Numbered from the stretch's first letter, positions 17,510 to 26,097 are shown. The stretch: 64,000 nucleotides of DNA from Streptomyces ruber (GCF_014648075.1 NZ_BMQK01000006.1:1-64000), one strand, 5' to 3'. The notes: generated from the sequence alone by a model not told the origin. Made by a program: numbers and translations.

Positions 17510-18337
17510 TCAGACCTTGCGCCAGCGTGCCAGCGCGAAGGAGAACACGCCGAACAGGACCAGCCCCGCGGCCACGATCATCAGCAGGACCTGGCCCATC
17601 GGGGCCTCGGCGAACGAACGCAGCGTGTCGTCCAGCCCCTTGGCCTCGTCCGGCCGGTACTCGACCGCGGCCCGGACCGCGAAGCCGCCCGCCGCGGCGA
17701 ACACCAGGCCGCGCGCCGCCCCGCCGACCACTCCGGTGAGGTCGACGGCCCGGCGGGTGGCACGGGACATCTGCCCGAGGCGCAGGTGCTTGCGGTACTT
17801 CCGCAGCACCGCGCGGGCCGCGATCCAGACGCCCGCGACGACGATGCCGGCGCCGGCCGCGGCCACGAGCCACTGGCCGCCGGGCCAGCCCAGGGCCCTG
17901 GCCGTGATGTCCCGCGACTGCTGGTCGCTGGAGTCGCCGCCGCCGGAGCCCGCCGCGAAGGAGAGCACCGAGTAGGCGACGACCGCGTAGAAGACGCAGC
18001 GGGCGGCCGCCGTGAGCCGTTTGCGCCACGACCGGCCGTCCTCGCCCGCCGCGCCGAAGACCGTCTCCGACAGGCGCCACAGCGCCATGCCGACGACCCC
18101 GGCGCCCAGCGCCCACAGCAGCACGGAACCGAAGGGCTGCGCGGAGAGTTCCTGCAGGGCGCCGCCGCGGTCGGCCTCCTTGCCGCCGCCGTCACCCGAG
18201 GCGATCTGCAGGGCCAGCAGCCCGACCAATAAGTAGATGACCCCCCGCGCGGTCAGACCGGCCCGTGCGGCGCCCTCCGTCGCGGAGGATCTCGCCGCGC
18301 GGCCGCCTCGCGTCAGGCCGCTCGCGTGTGTCGCCAC
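17510..18337 (-). CDS. DUF1206 membrane protein
   Basis: A 275-aa integral membrane protein with six predicted helices in three pairs, the DUF1206 layout: ARAGLTARGVIYLLVGLLAL, ARCVFYAVVAYSVLSF and ARGLVFAAAGGFAVRAA each open a repeat. Function is unknown; the family is common in actinomycetes. The start is GTG 18337 with AGGTGAG upstream. The preceding gene stops 3 nt before this start, so the two are almost certainly co-translated. Confidence 0.9.
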   Translation of the reverse strand: MATHASGLTRGGRAARSSATEGAARAGLTARGVIYLLVGLLALQIASGDGGGKEADRGGALQELSAQPFGSVLLWALGAGVVGMALWRLSETVFGAAGEDGRSWRKRLTAAARCVFYAVVAYSVLSFAAGSGGGDSSDQQSRDITARALGWPGGQWLVAAAGAGIVVAGVWIAARAVLRKYRKHLRLGQMSRATRRAVDLTGVVGGAARGLVFAAAGGFAVRAAVEYRPDEAKGLDDTLRSFAEAPMGQVLLMIVAAGLVLFGVFSFALARWRKV

Positions 18338-18340
18338 CGC

Positions 18341-18787
18341 TCACCTGGCCCCTTCCGCGGCCCGGGCCCCCTCCAGCCGCAGCTGGAGCTGGACCTCCTG
18401 GTCGCCGGCGATGGTCCCCACCTCGGTCACGAGGAACGTCTCCTCCAGGACCTCCTTCAGCCGGTGCACCGCCTTCGGGCTGCCCTGCGCGTCGAGGCTG
18501 ACCGACCCGGACAGCGGCCCGGGGTGCGCCCGGCCGGATCCGGAGCCGGACGGGGCCCCGGACCCCTCGCCGGACACCTCGTCCGCGGGGTCGTCGGGCA
18601 GTTCGAACGTACCGCTCCAGACGGTCGGCCGGTCGGGTTCCGCCTGGCTCTGGTGCAGTTCCTCGCCGGTGCAGCGGTCGGAGACGAAGTGCGCGCACAG
18701 CGCGTCGAAGATACGGCTCGCGTTCTGCGCCAGGCAGTCACTGAGAACCACCTGGACCTGGTAAAGAGGCTGCCGGGACGTACTCAC
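18341..18787 (-). CDS. Hypothetical protein co-transcribed with DUF1206
   Basis: A 148-aa soluble protein with no signal or membrane segment. The N-terminal half (YQVQVVLSDCLAQNASRIFDAL, then CAHFVSDRC) and the C-terminal half (SVSLDAQGSPKAVHRLKEVL) look folded. They are joined by a Ser/Gly/Pro-rich acidic linker (about 65-90). The family is not recognised. It ends 3 nt before the DUF1206 start, so it is the first gene of a two-gene unit. The start is ATG 18787 with aggacacct-like sequence upstream. Confidence 0.7.
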   Translation of the reverse strand: MSTSRQPLYQVQVVLSDCLAQNASRIFDALCAHFVSDRCTGEELHQSQAEPDRPTVWSGTFELPDDPADEVSGEGSGAPSGSGSGRAHPGPLSGSVSLDAQGSPKAVHRLKEVLEETFLVTEVGTIAGDQEVQLQLRLEGARAAEGAR

Positions 18788-19007
18788 AGGTGTCCTCCTT
18801 GTCGTGGACGGCGGTGTCCGTGTACCCCCAGCGTGCGGCCGAAACGGGATCCGCGCATGTCACGTGCCCGGCCGCGGCGGCCGGAGGGGACTGCTCCGGA
18901 ACGTCCCGCGCCGTACGGCGGTGGCGGCGGCCGGGCCGGGCACACGAAGGGAGGAACGGCCGGCGGAAGCGGCGGACAGGACCGACGAAAGTGATGGGGC
19001 AGGGCGC

Positions 19008-19361
19008 ATGGATGACTCGACATGGACGATCGTCGTCGTGGCCGCGGTCCTCGCGGCCGTCGTGCTCGGGGTGGCGGTGGCCCTGCTGGTCCGGCTCGTG
19101 CGGGCCCGCCGCGATCTGCGGCGCGCGGGGCTGCCGGCCGGGCCCCGCTGGGTGTTCTGGGGAGCCGTCCTCTATCTCGTCCTGCCGGCCGATCTGATGC
19201 CCGATCCGGTCTTCCTGGACGACGTCGGGGTCCTGCTGCTGGCGCTGAGGACACTGCGCACGTCCGCGCGGACCGCGGAAGACGCCAACCCCGCAGTGAA
19301 CACAGCGGACGCAGAAGGCGCAGCACCGGCCGACGGGACGGGACGGCCGCTGACGAAGTGA
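19008..19361 (+). CDS. YkvA-like (DUF1232) small membrane protein
   Basis: A 117-aa protein with an N-terminal membrane helix (about 8-28, TIVVVAAVLAAVVLGVAVAL) followed by the DUF1232/YkvA core RWVFWGAVLYLVLPADLMPD-type sequence with LDDVGVLLLALRTL. The LPxDLxPD...DD motif is diagnostic of the family, whose function is unknown. The start is ATG 19008 with gatggggcaggg just upstream; longer frames are unlikely. The C-terminal 30 residues are low complexity. The gene is divergent from the hypothetical/DUF1206 pair and converges with the ANTAR gene 14 nt downstream. Confidence 0.82.
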   Translation: MDDSTWTIVVVAAVLAAVVLGVAVALLVRLVRARRDLRRAGLPAGPRWVFWGAVLYLVLPADLMPDPVFLDDVGVLLLALRTLRTSARTAEDANPAVNTADAEGAAPADGTGRPLTK

Positions 19362-19375
19362 GCCGCGGCCGTCCG

Positions 19376-20260
19376 TCAGCGGCGGCGGACGCGGGCGCCC
19401 GACTGGGTCCGGGCGAGCGCGTGCAGGTACTCCAGCGCGTCGAGGACCACGGTGCGGTCGTACCAGGAGAGCCAGCGTCCGGCCTCCGTGCCGACCACGG
19501 CGAGCGCCTCGGCCTGCGCGGGCGTCGGCTCCCGGATCGTCTCCGCGAAGTGCGCGGAGACCATGCCGACGCACACGCCGGGGGCGGGGGTCAGGGGGAC
19601 GCTGTGGCAGGCGCGGCTGCCCGCGCGCAGGATGGCCTGCCGCGCCGGTTCGGTGAACACCGGGTGCGTGGCCACGTCGGGGACGGTGACCGGGGCGACG
19701 TCGTGCGCGGCCAGCGCGCACGACGTGCCGTCGTCGCCCACGTGCCCGAAGAAGTCGACGAAGTCCTGGGGGAGACCGATGTGCTCCTCCATGCGCAGTC
19801 CGCCCCGCCCGTGGTCGGTGGTCTGCACGTTCCCCATGCCGCTGCCGACGACGGTGAGGGTCTGGCTGAGCACCGCCCTCAGGACGTGCCCGCGGTTGCC
19901 CGGCTCGATGTCACGGGCCGACGCGAAGGTGAGGCGCGGCTCGGGGCGCCGGACGCGGCGCGGGAACCACAGGCGCTCCCGCTCCTCCGGCCGCGGAACG
20001 CTCAGCACGGCGCCCGCCAGGATCCGCAGCTTGACGTTGCTCCTCTGCGAGGCGCGCTGCAGCAGGGCGAACGCGCTCTCCGCGTCCGCCAGCGCGTAGC
20101 GCTCCCGCAGGATGCCCTGCGCCTGGGCGACGACGGAGCGGCCGGTCGCCCGCGCGCGCAGGTGCCGTGCCTCCTCGCGCAGCCGCAGCAGCTCTTCGCG
20201 CAGCGCCACGCTGCCCGGGTCCGGCAGTGGTTCCCCACTCCTCGGCATCGGCACCGGCAT
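19376..20260 (-). CDS. ANTAR domain protein with C-terminal GAF domain
   Basis: A 294-aa cytoplasmic regulator. The N-terminal region (about 18-85: EELLRLREEARHLRARATGR, SVVAQAQGILRERYALADAE, SAFALLQRASQRSNVKLRIL) is an ANTAR RNA-binding domain with its three-helix pattern. A GAF-like domain follows (about 115-270: HIGLPQDFVDFF, DGTSCALAAHDV, MVSAHFAE). ANTAR proteins antiterminate transcription at paired hairpins. The order ANTAR then GAF is the reverse of the common GAF-ANTAR layout. The start is ATG 20260 behind GAGGAAGGA; the frame extends upstream but without other signals. Confidence 0.87.
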   Translation of the reverse strand: MPVPMPRSGEPLPDPGSVALREELLRLREEARHLRARATGRSVVAQAQGILRERYALADAESAFALLQRASQRSNVKLRILAGAVLSVPRPEERERLWFPRRVRRPEPRLTFASARDIEPGNRGHVLRAVLSQTLTVVGSGMGNVQTTDHGRGGLRMEEHIGLPQDFVDFFGHVGDDGTSCALAAHDVAPVTVPDVATHPVFTEPARQAILRAGSRACHSVPLTPAPGVCVGMVSAHFAETIREPTPAQAEALAVVGTEAGRWLSWYDRTVVLDALEYLHALARTQSGARVRRR

Positions 20261-20404
20261 CCACGTCCTTCCTCTTCCGCCGTGGTGCCGTCGCGGAGCC
20301 GTGTCCGCCGGACGGCACTCGGCTGCGCCTGCCCCGTCCCGCCGGGAGTACGCAAGTCCTCCCCTCCCGTACGTCACCGCGCCCGGAACGTCTACCGTCT
20401 GCGC

Positions 20405-21118
20405 ATGGCACTCGACCCGCGGGACCAGGCGGTCCGTGACCCGTACGACACCCCCTCCGAGCGCGGCGGGCAGGGGGTGCACGAGACGCTCGACGGCCTC
20501 CTGGAGCGGGCCGCCGCGCTCGCCCGGCCCGGCCGCCGCGCCCTGCTCGGCATCGCCGGGAGCCCGGGTGCGGGCAAGACCACCCTGGCCGAGCGGCTGG
20601 TCCGGGCGCTGAACGGCGACGGGGAGCCGTGGGCGGCGCACGTGCCGATGGACGGCTTCCACCTCGCCGACGTCGAACTGCGGCGGCTCGGCCGGCTGCG
20701 CCGCAAGGGGGCGCCCGACACGTTCGACGCGGCCGGTTACGCGGCGCTGCTGCGCCGGCTGCGCGAGGACGAGGACGACGTCGTGTACGCGCCGGGCTTC
20801 GAGCGCGTCCTGGAGCAGCCGGTCGCGGGCGCGATCCCGGTGCCGCGCGCGGCCCGCCTGATCGTCACGGAGGGCAACTACCTGCTGCTGGACGACGGTG
20901 ACTGGGCACGCGTACGGCCCCGGCTCGACGAGGTGTGGTTCTGCGAGGTGGACGAGGAGGAACGCGTCCGGCGTCTGGTGGCCCGGCACGAGGAGTTCGG
21001 CAAGGAGCGTGCGGAGGCGGTCGCCTGGGCACGGGGGACGGACCAGCGGAACGCCGACCTGGTGGCCGCGACGCGGCACCGCGCGGATGTGGTGGTACGG
21101 CTGACCGGGGGCCGGTGA
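20405..21118 (+). CDS. P-loop nucleoside/nucleotide kinase family protein
   Basis: A 237-aa kinase related to uridine kinase and pantothenate kinase. It has Walker A GIAGSPGAGKTTLAERL (about 51-67), substrate motif PMDGFHLADVEL (about 82), TEGNYLLLDDGDW (about 158) and the lid-region arginines RRLVARHEEFGKERAEA. Relatives phosphorylate sugars or nucleosides; the true acceptor cannot be read here. ATG 20405 has no clear ribosome site, and TACCGT lies 6 nt upstream, so translation may be leaderless. It is divergent from the ANTAR gene. Confidence 0.85.
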   Translation: MALDPRDQAVRDPYDTPSERGGQGVHETLDGLLERAAALARPGRRALLGIAGSPGAGKTTLAERLVRALNGDGEPWAAHVPMDGFHLADVELRRLGRLRRKGAPDTFDAAGYAALLRRLREDEDDVVYAPGFERVLEQPVAGAIPVPRAARLIVTEGNYLLLDDGDWARVRPRLDEVWFCEVDEEERVRRLVARHEEFGKERAEAVAWARGTDQRNADLVAATRHRADVVVRLTGGR

Positions 21119-21878
21119 GGTCCGTGCGGCCGCCGGCGCGGGACTCCGGGTCGGGACGGGTGTCGTCGCCGTGGACGCCCGTCTCGTCGCCGCGGATGCC
21201 GTACCGCAGCGGGAAGCGGGCGACGGCTCCGGTGAGCGCGGCGTCGTGGCGGCCCTCCGTCGCCCCGCCGTCGTACACGTTCGGCATCCGGCGCGGCCGC
21301 TCCTGCGACGCGACGGCCTCCGCCCCGCTGTCCCTCCTCACGCGTGCCCGGACCGCCGGGGCCGACCGCCCGCCGCGTCGGCACCGCGGGGACCGGAGCG
21401 GTCGCCCCTCCTGCATCACCGGTACCGCGGCCCTGCAGAAGCAGAGCGCCGCCGGACCCGACGAGGGCGGCGGCGATCACGGCGGGGACGACCCCGGCGC
21501 GGCGCTGGTCCGTGTCGCGTACGGGGCCCGACGCGGGCGCGCCGGGCGGTGCACCGCCCGGCCCGGGCCCGGCCGCGCGGGCCGCGTGCCCTGCCACGGG
21601 AAGGGCGGGGTGCCGCGGGTCCGTGCCGGGCGAGCGGTCCGGCTTCGGCTCACCGGGCGAGGCGGTGCCGGGGCCGCGCCCGGCCGTCCAGTCCCCATGG
21701 CCCGCCCTCGCGCCCCGGAGGACGCGGTGCGTCACGGGCCCGTCCCGGGCATCTGGTCCGGCGCGGCGGTACCGTACGGTCGTCCGGGTGGGGCCGGGGC
21801 GGCCGGTGTCACGCGCGGGGGGTTCCTCGGTCCCGCGGGGCGCCCCTCCGGCTCCCCGCGTCCGGGCGGCTGTGTCAC
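21119..21878 (-). pseudogene. Probable frameshifted Pro-rich membrane protein gene
   Basis: GTG 21878, with a strong AAGGGAG 6 nt upstream, opens a Pro-rich frame (TQPPGRGEPEGRPAGP, TPAAPAPPGRPYG) that stops at 21732. Coding-like sequence continues at once in another minus frame (21735 to about 21440), Pro/Gly-rich and then one membrane helix (AGVVPAVIAAALVGSGGALLL). After about 21310 a third stretch (MPNVYDGGATEGRHD, GAVARFPLRYGIRGDE, HGDDTRPDPESRAGGR) in yet another frame has strong GC-ending codons. No single frame joins them. A decayed Pro-rich single-pass membrane protein, or sequencing indels, would explain this. The family is not recognised. Confidence 0.42.
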
Positions 21879-21996
21879 GGTGCTCCCTTCGGACACCTGC
21901 GACCGGGACGGCCGCGTGTCGTGTGCACGCCGTGCCGCCGTCCCGTGCAGGGGTACGCGACGGCCGCCCGGCCGGTTCACCCGCCGGGCGCCGTCC

Positions 21997-22362
21997 TCAG
22001 GCCCCGCCCGTGCCCCCGCTGCCGAAGGACCCGCTGGAACCGGAGTCCCAGCGGGGGCGCTGCTGCGACTCGCTCGGCTTGCTGCCGGTGGTGTTCAGGT
22101 CGTGCGCCGTGAGCCGTCCCGTCCCCGTACCGGGCATCTCGTTGGGCTCCCGCACCTCCTGGGTCTCGCCGATCGGGCCGGAGGAGGGCGGCCGGGTGGG
22201 CTGCTCCTGGGGCAGCGGCCGCCTCGGCTCGCGACGCTTGACGTTGATGCCGAGCCGTACGGCCCAGACCAGGAGACCGGCGACGATGATCCCGCCGACG
22301 ACGATGGCGCCCACGCCGAGGCCCGAACTCGCCCACGCTGCTACGTAGTGACTCGTGTTCAT
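21997..22362 (-). CDS. DUF6479-like single-pass membrane protein
   Basis: A 121-aa protein with one N-terminal membrane helix (about 10-36, GLGVGAIVVGGIIVAGLLVWAV) and a hydrophilic tail containing PRRPLPQEQPTRP, GETQEVREPNEMP and GRLTAHDLNTTGS, the motif series I associate with streptomycete DUF6479 proteins. The end is Ser/Gly-rich. Function unknown. ATG 22362 is chosen because it starts just before the helix; the frame is open far upstream with shadow sequence. No clear ribosome site is visible. Confidence 0.78.
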   Translation of the reverse strand: MNTSHYVAAWASSGLGVGAIVVGGIIVAGLLVWAVRLGINVKRREPRRPLPQEQPTRPPSSGPIGETQEVREPNEMPGTGTGRLTAHDLNTTGSKPSESQQRPRWDSGSSGSFGSGGTGGA

Positions 22363-22539
22363 GCCCGCCGGATACCCCGAGCGGGCGGGCGGATGCCCCA
22401 CCGGGCGGTACTGTTCCGGACCGGCCCGAGTGGCTCCGGTGCCGTGCGGGTACCGGCTCCGTCGGAGGTGTGTGCCTGTGCATGAGGAAACCGGACACCA
22501 CGTCGCCGGCGGGCCGCTGCGGACACGGGGCACGGAGTC

Positions 22540-23175
22540 ATGACACCGCACGGCCCGTACCCGCCCTCGCCCTGGCACCTCACGGGCGACATGCTCGTCT
22601 CGTTGTGGCGCGTCCCCGTGGACGAACTGCCGCGCTGGCCCCTGCCGCCCGGCGTCCGCCCGTGGGTCCTGCGGCGGCGCTGCACCCTGGTCACCTTCTG
22701 GGTCGACTACCGGCCGGGCGGCGTCCTCGCCTACCGCGAGTTCCTCGTCGGCCTCGCCGTGCGCCACCGGCGTGGCCTGGCCGCCACCGCCGTGGCCGTC
22801 TGGGTGGACGACGAGCGGTCGCTGGCCGGCGGACGCGCACTGTGGGGCATCCCCAAGGAGCTCGGCGTCCTGCGGGTGCACAGCGACGCCGACGGCATGC
22901 GCAGCGAGCTGGTGCCCTCCGGCGCCGCTCCGGTCCGCGCCGGCCACCTCGACCGCCTCCGGCTGCCCTTCCCGCTCGTCGCGCGCACCCGGCTCGTGCA
23001 GCGGCTGCCGGACGGCACGGTCGGCCGGATTCCCGTACGGATCGGCGGACGGGCCGCCGTCGGACGCACCGTGATGTCGGCGGACCCGGCGGCGGACCTG
23101 TCCTTCCTCGGGCGCCGCCGGCCCGTGGTCTCGCTGACCGTCCGTGACTTCCGCGGCGTCGTGGGCGAGCGCTGA
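22540..23175 (+). CDS. Acetoacetate decarboxylase-superfamily protein
   Basis: A 211-aa protein resembling the beta-cone fold of acetoacetate decarboxylase: PWHLTGDMLVSLWRVPVDEL near the start, VDYRPGGVLAYREFLVGL (about 65), WVDDERSLAGGRALWGIPKE (about 88, where the superfamily has its G-x-x-x-G-x-P-K-x signature) and SDADGMRSELV. Many such bacterial relatives lack decarboxylase activity, so the reaction is open. The start is ATG 22540 with cacggag upstream. It stands alone, divergent from the DUF6479-like gene. Confidence 0.8.
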   Translation: MTPHGPYPPSPWHLTGDMLVSLWRVPVDELPRWPLPPGVRPWVLRRRCTLVTFWVDYRPGGVLAYREFLVGLAVRHRRGLAATAVAVWVDDERSLAGGRALWGIPKELGVLRVHSDADGMRSELVPSGAAPVRAGHLDRLRLPFPLVARTRLVQRLPDGTVGRIPVRIGGRAAVGRTVMSADPAADLSFLGRRRPVVSLTVRDFRGVVGER

Positions 23176-23218
23176 GCCGGGGCCGGGCGGGCGCGTCGGG
23201 CGCCGCCGCCCACCACCG

Positions 23219-23404
23219 TCACGACTGCGTCGGCCAGACCACGGCCTGGGCGACGACGACGTTCTCGCCGTCGAAGGTGACGGCGGGGCCTCCGTGCAGT
23301 GCGTAACCGAGACCGATCGCTTCGCTGACGCGTCGGCAGAACGCGGCGTCGTCCGGACCGGTGAGGACGCGGTAGACGGGCAGTCCGTCCGGTGGGGTGC
23401 TCAT
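23219..23404 (-). CDS. DUF1737 family small protein
   Basis: A 61-aa protein that is essentially the whole DUF1737 domain: YRVLTGPDDAAFCRRVSEAI, then LGYALHGGPAVTFDGENVVV and AVVWPT at the end. The fold is small and soluble with a single Cys; function unknown. ATG 23404 begins right before the domain; a longer frame up to 23587 has poor coding character. The gene ends 43 nt from the convergent decarboxylase-like gene. Confidence 0.85.
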   Translation of the reverse strand: MSTPPDGLPVYRVLTGPDDAAFCRRVSEAIGLGYALHGGPAVTFDGENVVVAQAVVWPTQS

Positions 23405-23528
23405 GGGGCCGAGTATGGCAGTCCGCCGGTCAGCCGACGCGTGAGCCCCCTGGGGCGGACCCTCCCCGGCGGGCGCGCTCCCGGGGCGCCGGCCGGACGA
23501 GAACCCGGTCCGGCCGGACCGGTCGGGT

Positions 23529-24818
23529 TCAGCGCCGCGGCTCTCCCTGCCCGCGCCAGGGCTGCGCCAGGGCCACCAGCGCGACACCCGCCGCGGCCAC
23601 CGTGACCAGCATGATCAGGGCCATCGGCAGGGAGCTGTCCTCGCCGAACACCCCCACCAGCGGCGAGGCCACCGCGCCGAAGAGGAACTGCAGCCCGCCG
23701 AGGAGCGCGGACGCGGCGCCCGGGGTGTCGCGGGCGAGGGCCTGGCCGATGCTCATCGTCGACGGGAAGACCAGGCCGACACCGCAGAGGGTGACGAACA
23801 GGGTGATCCAGGTGCCCGCCAGGGTCTCCCCCGCCGTCAGCACCAGCACCGTCTGCGCCAGCGCGCCGAGCGCCGCCACGCCGACACCGGTCACCAGCAG
23901 CGTGATGAGCCGGACGCGGCCGGCCAGCCGGGAGAAGAGGAACCCGGCGATCAGCATGCCGACGGCGTTGACGGCGAAGACGAGGGAGTACATGCCCGAC
24001 GACACGCCGTGCAGGTTCTCGAAGACGAAGCTGGAGCCGCCGATGTAGGCGAACATGGCCGCCGACACCAGCGCGAGGACGAGCACGTACCCCATGAACG
24101 CGCGGCGGCCGAGCAGGGCGCCCATCGCCCGGAACGTGGCTGCCAGTCCGCCGCCGTGCCGCCGCTCGGGCGGCAGCGTCTCCGGCACCTTCCGCAGGAC
24201 GGCGAGGAGCAGCAGGACGCCTATGACGGTCAGGACGGCGAACACCGCGCGCCAGGTGGACACGGACAGGATCGCCCCGCCGAGCACCGGCGCGGCGATC
24301 GGCGCCACGCCCATGATCTGGGACAGCACCGCGAAGTAGCGGGGCAGGTCGGCGCCGTGGAAGCGGTCGGTGAGGACGGCCCGGGCGAGCACCATGCCCG
24401 CCGCGCCGGCCACGCCCTGGAGGAAGCGCGCGGCGATCAGGACGCCGACGTTCGGCGCCACCGCGCAGACCAGGGAGAACAGCACGAAGCCGGCGGTGCC
24501 GCCGAGGAGCAGCCGGCGGCGGCCGAGTCCGTCGCTGAGCGGCCCGAACAGCAGCTGGCCGACGACGAGGCCGGCCAGGAACGCGGTCATGGTGAGCTGG
24601 ACGGCCGAGCTGCTCGCGCCGAGCGCGTCGCCCATGTCGGGGAAGCCGGGGACGTACATGTCGGTCGCCAGCGGGGCGACCGAGGTCAGGGCCGCGAGGA
24701 CGGCGACCAGACCCGCGGCGGTCCCCTTCGACGGGGGCGGGGACGCGGCGGAGGGCGGGGACGGAGCGGTCGCGCGCACCTCGGGGGCGGGCGAGTCGGG
24801 CAGGGATACCATGGGCAC
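23529..24818 (-). CDS. Bcr/CflA-type MFS drug efflux transporter
   Basis: A 429-aa twelve-helix major facilitator of the DHA1 Bcr/CflA group. The motif-A loop GPLSDGLGRRRLLLGG lies between helices 2 and 3 (about 95-110), and MYVPGFPDMGDAL with the QLTMTAFLAGLVVGQLLFGP helix is typical of the group. The first 30 residues are disordered. GTG 24818 and ATG 24812 are both possible starts and neither has a ribosome site. The start lies directly against a palindrome shared with the divergent MarR gene, so export of a MarR ligand is likely. Confidence 0.9.
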   Translation of the reverse strand: MPMVSLPDSPAPEVRATAPSPPSAASPPPSKGTAAGLVAVLAALTSVAPLATDMYVPGFPDMGDALGASSSAVQLTMTAFLAGLVVGQLLFGPLSDGLGRRRLLLGGTAGFVLFSLVCAVAPNVGVLIAARFLQGVAGAAGMVLARAVLTDRFHGADLPRYFAVLSQIMGVAPIAAPVLGGAILSVSTWRAVFAVLTVIGVLLLLAVLRKVPETLPPERRHGGGLAATFRAMGALLGRRAFMGYVLVLALVSAAMFAYIGGSSFVFENLHGVSSGMYSLVFAVNAVGMLIAGFLFSRLAGRVRLITLLVTGVGVAALGALAQTVLVLTAGETLAGTWITLFVTLCGVGLVFPSTMSIGQALARDTPGAASALLGGLQFLFGAVASPLVGVFGEDSSLPMALIMLVTVAAAGVALVALAQPWRGQGEPRR

Positions 24819-24822
24819 AACC

Positions 24823-24847
24823 GTAAACCATTAGTTCACTGGTTAAC
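24823..24847. promoter_or_regulatory. Probable MarR operator palindrome
   Basis: GTAAACCA (24823-24830) and TGGTTAAC (24840-24847) form an inverted repeat with 7 of 8 matching positions around a 9-nt centre. It is AT-rich amid GC-rich sequence, touches the pump start region and lies about 83 nt upstream of the divergent MarR gene. Position and symmetry suit an autoregulatory MarR site that controls both genes. Confidence 0.62.
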
Positions 24848-24929
24848 GAATATCGGCCGACGCGGCACCGGCCCGCGGTGCGACGGCCGACGAACAGCCC
24901 CAGCCATCCGCAGCGAGAAGGCGAGCCGC

Positions 24930-25424
24930 ATGTCCTTCCTCCCGGTCGAGGTCCGCGCCCGGTGGGCCGAGCACAATCCCGGCCTCGACACCTCCCCCAT
25001 GGAACTGGTCGCCCTCCTCAAACGGGCGGGCGGCCTCCTCGACCGCGCCGTCGAGCCCCTGTACGAGGGCGCCGCGCTCACCGCGCCGGAGGTCGACATG
25101 CTGATCCCCCTGCGCCACGCCACCGAGCCGATGATCGCCCGCGGCCTCGCCGAGCACCTCGGCCTCTCCCGCGCCGGCGTCAGCAAGACCCTCGCGAAAC
25201 TGGAGCGGCGGGGCTTCGTCTCCCGCACCCCCAACCCGGCGGACCGCCGCGCCGCCCTGGTCACCGTCACCCCGGCCGGCGCCCGCGCCGTCGACGACCT
25301 GTTTCCCCGTCAGCTCGCCGCGGAGGTCGAGCTGTTCGCCGGGCTCGGCGAGGACCGGGAGCGGGTGATCAGGGCCCTGGAGCTGCTGGTGGGGACGATG
25401 GAGGGGCGGGCCGCCCGCGCCTGA
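24930..25424 (+). CDS. MarR family transcriptional regulator
   Basis: A 164-aa winged-helix repressor. Its DNA-binding helix region (LTAPEVDMLIPLRHATEPMI, then LAEHLGLSRAGVSKTLAKLE) and wing (RTPNPADRRAALVTVTPAG) are complete, and N- and C-terminal helices give the dimer interface. The start is ATG 24930 with AGAAGG about 9 nt upstream. It is divergent from the MFS pump with a palindrome between them, the usual repressor-pump pair. Its 3' end overlaps that of the convergent GNAT gene by 56 nt. Confidence 0.93.
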   Translation: MSFLPVEVRARWAEHNPGLDTSPMELVALLKRAGGLLDRAVEPLYEGAALTAPEVDMLIPLRHATEPMIARGLAEHLGLSRAGVSKTLAKLERRGFVSRTPNPADRRAALVTVTPAGARAVDDLFPRQLAAEVELFAGLGEDRERVIRALELLVGTMEGRAARA

Positions 25425-26097
25425 CGGACGGATCGGCGGCCGTGGGCGGCGGATCCGCGGGCGGCGGGGCGCCGAACAGCGGCAGACACTCCTCGAGTCC
25501 GCCGATGCGCGGCGCCCGGGAGCGCGGGCGGGCACGCCACTGGTCGGCGGTCAGGCGCAGCATGCGGATGTTCCCCGGGGCCAGGGACGTCACGGCGGCG
25601 CCGCACTGTTCGTACCCGAGCTTGGCGGCGATGGTGAGGGACGCGTGGTTGTCGGCCGCGGTGTCGAGGAACGCCCGGTGGGCCCCGAGGCCGTCGAAGG
25701 CCAGGTGCAGCGCGGCGGCGTGGGCGAGGGTGCCGATGCCCCGGCCGCGCCAGGAGGGCACGATCCACAGGCCGTGCTGCACGGTGCCGCGGCGCGGAAA
25801 CCCGCGCGCGCGGGTGTTGTGCAGGCCCGCCAGGACGCCGTCGACGAGGACCGCGAGGGTGAGGGACCACCGCTGGGGCTGGAAGAGGGCCCACTCCCCC
25901 CACAGGTGCTGCAGTGTTCTGCGGCCCCTGCGGGCGGCGTCGTCGGCGGGACCGGCGAGGAACGGCACCGTGGGATCGTGGGGTTCGTGCGCGGCCTCGT
26001 CGGCGAGCGCGTGGCACTCGGCCAGGACGGGACTGCGCAGGAGCAGGGGTCCGGCGGAGACGGTGAGGCCGGCGAGGGGCCAGTGGAGGTGGCTCAC
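25369..26097 (-). CDS. GNAT acetyltransferase in peptide/SagB unit
   Basis: A 242-aa GNAT enzyme. The acetyl-CoA-binding signature GLWIVPSWRGRGIGTLAHAA (about 125-144) and the following HRAFLDTAADNHASLTIAAK with YEQCGA are clear. The N-terminal 110 residues include a substrate-side segment, and the last 45 are Pro-rich. GTG 26097 overlaps the stop of the SagB-like gene by 4 nt (GTGA), so the two proteins are translationally coupled and probably act in one pathway. Acetylation of the product of the upstream peptide gene, perhaps for self-protection or maturation, is an inference. Confidence 0.85.
   Translation of the reverse strand: MSHLHWPLAGLTVSAGPLLLRSPVLAECHALADEAAHEPHDPTVPFLAGPADDAARRGRRTLQHLWGEWALFQPQRWSLTLAVLVDGVLAGLHNTRARGFPRRGTVQHGLWIVPSWRGRGIGTLAHAAALHLAFDGLGAHRAFLDTAADNHASLTIAAKLGYEQCGAAVTSLAPGNIRMLRLTADQWRARPRSRAPRIGGLEECLPLFGAPPPADPPPTAADPSVRRGRPAPPSSPPAAPGP

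Noticed and set aside
20260..20405. Shared operator between the ANTAR gene and the kinase gene
   Set aside because: No convincing symmetric site was found in the 144-nt divergent gap.
20935..22485. 516-codon plus-strand frame over 21-22.5 kb
   Set aside because: Ser/Arg-rich and without motifs; the minus strand shows ribosome sites and coding character, though broken.
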